Source: an uncultured Lachnospiraceae bacterium
Lineage (GTDB): Bacteria > Bacillota > Clostridia > Lachnospirales > Lachnospiraceae
DNA: 11,124 nt
NCBI GenBank assembly: GCA_949283905.1
Contig: CASDUB010000136.1
Coordinates: forward strand, 1-11,124
Direction of reading: 5' to 3'
In this document: positions 6,411 through 11,124 of the stretch, in pieces
Layout: the number at the start of each line of letters is the position of its first letter
Position numbering within the stretch: position 1 is the first letter of the stretch
Program-made: the position numbers and the translations under genes
The notes under the pieces: model-generated
The model's database searches: none
The model's input: the letters and a program-made list of their open reading frames with translations, nothing else
Told to the model about the DNA's origin: nothing

Positions 6411-8505
6411 ACAGCTGAAGGCCGAGATAAAAAACAGAGGGTGGCTTATAGCTCTGGCTGCTTTTCTGTGCGCAGTAGTTTTCCCTGTCAATTATCAGCT
6501 GCAGATCGACCATATTGCTAACGCAGTATATACAGATATAAGTTCCGCTGAGATTGCCGGTATGATGCAGCTCGACAAGATCAGTGTAACTCTCGATATT
6601 TTCGGAGCCGGAAACAATCTGACGATGATAATGACGGTTATCGGCGCTGCCTTTTGCGCCGCGGCATTTTTCTCATATCTTCATTCCAGAGAAAAAACCG
6701 ATTTTTATCACAGTCTCGCCGTAAGACGAGAAACTCATTTTGCCGTACGTTATACAGGCGGACTGCTCACAGCTCTTATCCCTTATATCATCTGCGTATT
6801 GATAGGCTTTTTCGGAATCGGAAGCATCGCAGGTACTGTAAACGCTGAGACTGCCGCAAATACTTTTGGCGCCGTCGGATTTTTCTGCATGTCGTTTTCC
6901 GCCGTTTACACCCTCTGTGTTCTGGCGATGCTGATTACGGGGCGTCTTCTTATCGGAATAGGCGGAATGGTATTTTTTGCAGCATACGCTCCCGTGTGCA
7001 TACAGCTGGCACAGTATATGATGAGCCGCTTTTTCAAAACATATTACGTTCCGGCAGGAACTGAAAATATCGCGGTATATTTTTCACCGGTAACTTTGAT
7101 GACGCGTATCGGGTATGATATTGAAAACGGCAGCGACATATCGCCTCTCATGTGGATAATACTCGCGGCTTTTATCGTCGGAGGAATTGCTCTTTGCATT
7201 TTTGTATACAGAAAAAGGCCGTCGGAAACAGCCGAGAACGCTCTTGTACATACAAGTCTTGAAAGCATATTTAAAGTTGCGATATGTATACCTGGCGCCA
7301 TAGCGCTTGCTTCCGTCGTTGAATTCTTTACGGGATATGACAGCAACATATGGTTTATTGTCAGCGCACTGCTGTCCGCTTTCCTTATTAACGGCGTTAT
7401 AGAATTTATATATCACTTTGATCTGCGAAATATAATAAGGCATAAGGTTTCAGGCGTGATCGCTTTAGGCGGAACGGCGTTTATCCTGGCGCTGCTTATA
7501 TCCGATCCCTTCGGCTTTGACAGCTGGCAGCCTGATATCGGAGACGTTAAATCCATGTCTCTTTACAGTTACTCTATGACCGAGCCTTTATCCGAATATT
7601 ATACTTCAAACGAAAGCGAAGACTTTTATATGAATCAGGAGCTTGAGAACTTCTCTCCTATTTATGAATTAGTCCGAGAAGCAATAGATAAACAGGATGA
7701 ATCTTATTCTTACAATACTGTCACAGAGCCTTTTAATGTATGCTACACCCTTAAAGACGGATCAAAGCATTACCGTTATTACACTGTGCAGGAAGCAGAT
7801 CTTGAAACGATGATTAACGAACTGTCTCTGTCAGGAGAGTTCAGAGAAAAATATTATCCGTCCGCATGGCCGGAAGTAATAAAAGCCGACAGCGTTGAAG
7901 TGACCGACTGGAAAAACTTCGGAATGGAGTCTCAGAAACTGTCCCTTTCGCCTGACGAGATCACCATGCTGAAAGATCTGTATCGAGAAGAAACAAATGC
8001 TCTGAGTTTTTACGATATTGCAAAAAGTCAGCCTGTGTTAAATCTGACATTTACAAAGGACAGAGACAACAGCGAAGATTATTGGCAATTCGGAAACAGC
8101 GAAGTTTCATGCTTCATTTATCCTCAGTGTGAAAAAACGATTCAATTTCTAAATGAACACGGAATGACGCAGAAACCCGTTGTAGCATCCGATGTAGCAT
8201 CCCTCATTCTTGACGTTCCGGAAAAGCCGTCACAAACAGCTGATATCGGTTCTGAAAACAGCGAAGCTATTACTGCTGAAGATGTTTCATATTCTATATA
8301 TAACAGCTATCAGTTTTTCACGGAATCAGAAATAAAACAGGTTCTTTCAAGCATTGAACGATGCCGCTTCTATATTAGCGAAGATGGCTATGAGCCCTGT
8401 CATATAATGATGACGCTCAAAGACGGATATTACATCGACGCGTACTGCATCATTACAGATGCCGAAACTATTACGCCGCTGTTTTCCGATAACATTCGAA
8501 ATTAA
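6385..8505 (+). CDS. YtrC-like ABC permease with large extracytoplasmic C-terminal domain
   Basis: This is a 706-residue membrane protein. Hydrophobic segments appear near residues 20-37, 75-97, 120-145, 160-185, 187-212, 250-273, 292-313, 320-345 and 352-373. Between the second and third lies the motif SREKTDFYHSLAVRRE (about 101-116), a cytoplasmic loop seen in permeases next to YtrB-type ATPases. From about residue 375 to the end there is no membrane segment: about 330 polar, acidic and tyrosine-rich residues, probably outside the cell. This resembles the DUF6449-type C-terminal region of such permeases, an assignment made from memory. The ATG at 6385 has GGAGGT at 6371-6376, inside the end of the ATPase gene. 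Bacillus has two smaller permeases (YtrC, YtrD) here, while this operon has one. The substrate is unknown. Confidence 0.8.
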   Translation: MTSKISFFKQLKAEIKNRGWLIALAAFLCAVVFPVNYQLQIDHIANAVYTDISSAEIAGMMQLDKISVTLDIFGAGNNLTMIMTVIGAAFCAAAFFSYLHSREKTDFYHSLAVRRETHFAVRYTGGLLTALIPYIICVLIGFFGIGSIAGTVNAETAANTFGAVGFFCMSFSAVYTLCVLAMLITGRLLIGIGGMVFFAAYAPVCIQLAQYMMSRFFKTYYVPAGTENIAVYFSPVTLMTRIGYDIENGSDISPLMWIILAAFIVGGIALCIFVYRKRPSETAENALVHTSLESIFKVAICIPGAIALASVVEFFTGYDSNIWFIVSALLSAFLINGVIEFIYHFDLRNIIRHKVSGVIALGGTAFILALLISDPFGFDSWQPDIGDVKSMSLYSYSMTEPLSEYYTSNESEDFYMNQELENFSPIYELVREAIDKQDESYSYNTVTEPFNVCYTLKDGSKHYRYYTVQEADLETMINELSLSGEFREKYYPSAWPEVIKADSVEVTDWKNFGMESQKLSLSPDEITMLKDLYREETNALSFYDIAKSQPVLNLTFTKDRDNSEDYWQFGNSEVSCFIYPQCEKTIQFLNEHGMTQKPVVASDVASLILDVPEKPSQTADIGSENSEAITAEDVSYSIYNSYQFFTESEIKQVLSSIERCRFYISEDGYEPCHIMMTLKDGYYIDAYCIITDAETITPLFSDNIRN

Positions 8506-8527
8506 ACCATACAGGCCGGAGGATCTT

Positions 8528-9832
8528 ATGAAAAAAGCTAAAATCATTATACTATGTGTTATAATCGCAGCCGCTGTGGCAGCCTTTATATGCGTTAAAA
8601 CATTTATGTTTCCTAAATCCAATTCAGACGACGGAACGGTAGTTTATGTAAATTCCGTATCACGCCTCATGGGGCTTGGCAGCGGAAACGGTATGATAAA
8701 CCGGTTTTCAGGAATAGTGGAGTCTCAGGAAACATGGTCGGTACAGCAGAATCCTGAAAAAACAGTAAAAGACGTCCTTGTTGAGGAAGGTCAGGAAGTA
8801 ACTGCCGGAACTGCGCTGTTTACATATGATACTGAGCAGTTTCAATCGGATCTGGCTCAGGCTCAGATCGATCTTGAACGTATAAAAAACGAAATAACAA
8901 ATATGTACTCTTCTATTTCAGATCTTGAAAAGGAACGCGACAAAGCCGCTGCATCCGATAAAGCCGCTTATAACCTGCAGATACAGGAGCAGCAGCTTCA
9001 GGCAAAACAAAAAGAATTTGACGAAAAAAGCAAGCAGCTCGAAATAGATAAACTGAATGAAAATATCAATAACGCCACTGTTTCAAGCGAAATAGACGGA
9101 GTTATCAAATCCATAAACAAAAACAACAGCGTCTCAATGTCAAACGGCGACGACTCATTCATTACAGTAATGAAAACAGGAGAATTCCGTGTCAAAGGCA
9201 AGATGAACGAACAGAACATGGCCTCGCTTTCGGAAGGAGCCGCAGTTATAGTCCATTCAAGATCGGATGAAGCTCTGTCATGGAAAGGTTCAATATCAAA
9301 AATCGACTGGGAAAATCCGGAAGGAAATCAGAACTCGATGAATTACGGTACGGAAGATTCCATGACAAACAGCAGCAACTACCCTTTCTATGTTGAGCTT
9401 GAAAACAGTTCCGGACTTCGAATGGGACAGCATGTATATATCGAACCTGACTTCGGTCAGTCAGAGCCAAAAGAAGGTCTCTGGCTTGACGAATATATGA
9501 TAGATATGACAGACCCGGCTCATCCGTTTGTCTGGGCCGCCGGCGAAAATGAACGTCTTGAAAAACGCTTCGTAAAATTAGGCGACCGCGATGACGATCT
9601 GCTTCAATATCAGATACTTGAAGGTCTTTCAGCTGAAGACGCGATAACTTTTCCTGAACCTGATCTGAAAGAAGGAATGCAGACAACCGTCAGCAGCGAC
9701 GGATCTATGGGACAGAGTTCTCCCGTATCCGAAGGCGATAACATCACTGATACGCCTGCAGAGGATAACGGAGTAAATGCCGCTTCAGGCGGAGGCATGT
9801 CCGTAGATGAAACCATGTCTGTTGCATCTTAA
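8528..9832 (+). CDS. HlyD/MacA-like membrane-fusion adaptor protein (first adaptor)
   Basis: This is a 434-residue protein. Residues 5-24 form an uncleaved signal anchor (KIIILCVIIAAAVAAFICV); there is no lipobox. A biotinyl-lipoyl-like half follows (VLVEEGQEVTAGTALFTYDT, 83-102), then a Gln/Glu/Lys-rich coiled-coil hairpin (about 103-180), the returning half (NATVSSEIDGVIKSI, 182-196), and a beta-barrel region (about 210-265). A membrane-proximal region ends near 388. The last 46 residues are a Ser/Gly/Asp-rich tail, probably disordered. Adaptors of this type join MacB-type transporters. In a Gram-positive cell there is no outer-membrane partner, so a role at the cell wall is inferred. The ATG at 8528 follows GGAGG (8518-8522), 22 bases after the permease gene; a longer in-frame start would lie inside that gene. 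Confidence 0.85.
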   Translation: MKKAKIIILCVIIAAAVAAFICVKTFMFPKSNSDDGTVVYVNSVSRLMGLGSGNGMINRFSGIVESQETWSVQQNPEKTVKDVLVEEGQEVTAGTALFTYDTEQFQSDLAQAQIDLERIKNEITNMYSSISDLEKERDKAAASDKAAYNLQIQEQQLQAKQKEFDEKSKQLEIDKLNENINNATVSSEIDGVIKSINKNNSVSMSNGDDSFITVMKTGEFRVKGKMNEQNMASLSEGAAVIVHSRSDEALSWKGSISKIDWENPEGNQNSMNYGTEDSMTNSSNYPFYVELENSSGLRMGQHVYIEPDFGQSEPKEGLWLDEYMIDMTDPAHPFVWAAGENERLEKRFVKLGDRDDDLLQYQILEGLSAEDAITFPEPDLKEGMQTTVSSDGSMGQSSPVSEGDNITDTPAEDNGVNAASGGGMSVDETMSVAS

Positions 9833-9854
9833 GTAATTTAGAAAGGAATAGCAC

Positions 9855-10556
9855 ATGATTATAGATATGCAAAACATCTGTAAGGAATATACCCAGGGCA
9901 AAATGAAGATCCCGGTCCTTAAAGACATATGCTTTCAGATGGAGGAAGGAGAATATACTGCGATCATGGGTCCGTCAGGTTCCGGTAAAACAACTCTGAT
10001 GAATATAATCGGTTGTCTCGACAGAGCCACAAGCGGAACGTTTTTACTCGACGGCCATGATGTCAAAAACTGCAGCGAAAACCAAATGTCTGATATAAGG
10101 CTCGAAAAAATCGGTTTTGTATTTCAGACATTTCAGCTGCTGCCGGGAATGTCAGCTTTAGAAAACGTCGCTCTTCCGCTCACATACGCCGGCATTCCAA
10201 AAAAGGAACGCTTAAGACGCGCTGCAGAGCTTCTTGATCGCGTAGGGCTTTCTGACCGCGCTTCTTTTAAACCGTCGCAGCTTTCCGGCGGTCAGAAACA
10301 GCGTGTGGCAATAGCCAGAGCCATGATAAATCATCCGAAAATACTTCTTGCCGACGAGCCCACAGGCGCTCTTGATTCCGTATCAGGAGAACAGATAATG
10401 AAATTGTTCGAAGAATTAAACGGCAGCGGAGTCAGCATCCTCATGATAACCCATGACGCAAATATCGCCTCCTGCGCATCACGCATCGTTGAGATAAAAG
10501 ACGGTATTTTAAGCAAAACAGGCGGTCAATCCGAAAAGGAGGTGATCACGAAATGA
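9855..10556 (+). CDS. MacB/YtrE/LolD-type ABC transporter ATP-binding protein
   Basis: This 233-residue cytoplasmic ATPase has every motif intact: Walker A GPSGSGKTT (39-47), Q-loop Q91 in FVFQTFQLLPGMSALENV, signature LSGGQKQR (143-150), Walker B ILLADE (163-168), D-loop GALD (171-174) and switch histidine H200 in MITHD. The FQLLP and LLADEPTGALD segments are typical of the MacB/LolD/YtrE group, which works with permeases that push or pull substrates outside the membrane rather than with ABC-2 permeases. It is therefore not a duplicate of the ATPase at 5508. Its permease is not in the window and is expected downstream. The ATG at 9855 has AAAGGA at 9842-9847, 22 bases after the first adaptor, and its stop overlaps the second adaptor start as ATGA. 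Confidence 0.93.
   Translation: MIIDMQNICKEYTQGKMKIPVLKDICFQMEEGEYTAIMGPSGSGKTTLMNIIGCLDRATSGTFLLDGHDVKNCSENQMSDIRLEKIGFVFQTFQLLPGMSALENVALPLTYAGIPKKERLRRAAELLDRVGLSDRASFKPSQLSGGQKQRVAIARAMINHPKILLADEPTGALDSVSGEQIMKLFEELNGSGVSILMITHDANIASCASRIVEIKDGILSKTGGQSEKEVITK
10535..10547 (+). promoter_or_regulatory. Unusually long ribosome binding site of the second adaptor
   Basis: AAAGGAGGTGATC is complementary over 13 bases to the 3' end of bacterial 16S rRNA (GATCACCTCCTTT). It lies within the last codons of the ATPase gene, with five bases between it and the ATG at 10553. It decides this start and predicts strong translation. Confidence 0.75.
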
Positions 10557-11124
10557 CAGGAAAGAAAAAAATCATTGCCGGAATTTTGATTCCCGTTATT
10601 TCTGTATGCGCCGTAAGCGGTATAGTGATCGGCGTAAAAAATGCAAACAGGAAACCTGTCATGGTAGTTTCCGCAGGAGAACTCAATTACGGCGGAGGCT
10701 GGAATTCTTCCGAAATGCAGGGGATCATTACATCTGACGTCTCGCAGGATGTATATGTTACAGATACCCAGACAGTTTCCCGGATCCTTGTAAAAGAGGG
10801 CGATACAGTAAAGGAAGGCGACACTCTGTTGATATACGATACTACTCTTACGGCATTAAACCTTGAGCGCGAAAAAATAAGCCAGCAGCAGATAGAACTG
10901 AATATAAGCACGGCTGAAGAAAATCTGAAAAAACTGCAGAATACAAAGCCGGTGGCTGAAGGCGGCGAAAATGATCCCGGATCTGAGATCCCCGACATAA
11001 TTCCCGATGATCCCGGATTTATAATTCCTGACGATCCGGGCGAGATAATCCCTGATGAGCCGACTCCTACTCCTGAGCCTACCGTAGAGCCTACTCCTAC
11101 TCCTGAACCTACTGTAGAACCTTC
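10553..11124 (+). CDS. HlyD/MacA-like adaptor protein (second adaptor), 3' end beyond the window
   Basis: There are 190 complete codons, open to the right edge. Residues 4-28 are a basic tip and signal anchor (KKKIIAGILIPVISV and on). Residues 75-97 form the biotinyl-lipoyl-like half (VSRILVKEGDTVKEGDTLL, then YDT), clearly similar to the VLVEEGQEV..GTALF.YDT stretch of the first adaptor. One coiled-coil arm follows (about 98-132, ending EENLKKLQN). Instead of turning into the return arm, the chain enters an acidic/proline-rich repetitive region from about 133 to the end of the window. The start overlaps the ATPase stop by 4 bases and has a 13-base ribosome site. Divergence from the first adaptor argues against a recent tandem duplication. 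The two may form a mixed assembly or serve two transporters; neither is shown. Confidence 0.85.
   Translation, partial: MTGKKKIIAGILIPVISVCAVSGIVIGVKNANRKPVMVVSAGELNYGGGWNSSEMQGIITSDVSQDVYVTDTQTVSRILVKEGDTVKEGDTLLIYDTTLTALNLEREKISQQQIELNISTAEENLKKLQNTKPVAEGGENDPGSEIPDIIPDDPGFIIPDDPGEIIPDEPTPTPEPTVEPTPTPEPTVEP
10997..11122 (+). repeat. In-frame tandem repeats coding acidic and proline-rich units
   Basis: Two arrays adjoin inside the second adaptor. The first has 24-base units coding IIPDDPGF, IIPDDPGE and a degenerate third IIPDEP (from 10997, 11021 and 11045). The second has 30-base units coding PTPTPEPTVE at 11060-11089 and 11090-11119, with a third starting at the window edge. The two 30-base copies differ only at synonymous third positions, which suggests selection on the peptide as well as expansion by slippage. 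The total number of copies cannot be seen. Confidence 0.85.

Noticed and set aside
7044..7443. Two overlapping minus-strand open frames inside the permease gene
   Set aside because: They are shadows of a coding region with clear membrane segments and have no ribosome sites or family motifs.
8459..8527. Upstream ATG that would extend the first adaptor by 23 residues
   Set aside because: It lies inside the permease gene and lacks a ribosome site, while ATG 8528 has GGAGG at good spacing and starts a clean signal anchor.
10687..10998. Minus-strand 103-residue open frame under the second adaptor
   Set aside because: The plus-strand frame is open to the window end with a lipoyl motif and a very strong ribosome site; this one is its complement.
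10997..11124. CRISPR-like or intergenic repeat array
   Set aside because: The repeats are contiguous without spacers, keep the reading frame and vary at synonymous positions, so they are coding repeats.

Overview
The window looks like chromosomal DNA of a low-to-mid GC Gram-positive anaerobe of the Clostridia (Lachnospiraceae or a relative). The reasons are strong GGAGG-type ribosome binding sites, a TTG start, short AT-rich spacers, a lipoprotein-type PstS, and an ABC operon of YtrA/GntR type. No RNA gene, insertion sequence, prophage or CRISPR array is visible. The organism assignment is an inference from style, not from a marker gene.

Left part, minus strand (1-5042). A ThuA-like protein gene runs off the left edge and has its own -10 element. 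To its right, transcribed towards it, is a complete phosphate uptake operon in the order pstS-pstC-pstA-pstB-phoU. Spacers are 14, -8, 2 and 14 bases, and the operon ends in a clear rho-independent terminator (691-731). Upstream of pstS lie TTACA-type direct repeats at the distance from the -10 expected of PhoP boxes, so the operon probably responds to phosphate starvation. PstS captures phosphate outside the cell, PstC and PstA form the channel, PstB supplies ATP hydrolysis, and PhoU reports transporter state and restrains uptake.

Right part, plus strand (5073-11124). A divergent operon starts 214 bases from pstS. It encodes a YtrA-type GntR repressor, a YtrB-like ABC ATPase, a 706-residue YtrC-like permease with a large extracytoplasmic C-terminal domain, a membrane-fusion (HlyD/MacA-like) adaptor, a MacB/YtrE-type ABC ATPase and a second adaptor cut by the window end. 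Genes overlap or nearly touch (-4, -26, +22, +22, -4 bases), which indicates one transcript. The promoter carries a 23-bp imperfect palindrome (TGTA-N13-TACA core) over its -10, a good candidate for autorepression by the GntR protein.

The right-hand operon is the most interesting part. It has the skeleton of the Bacillus ytr (lipid II antibiotic-responsive) operon, but with two adaptor proteins added. The second adaptor has acidic and proline-rich tandem repeats in the position where the adaptor hairpin should turn. The permease partner of the second ATPase is not in the window and is predicted just downstream.
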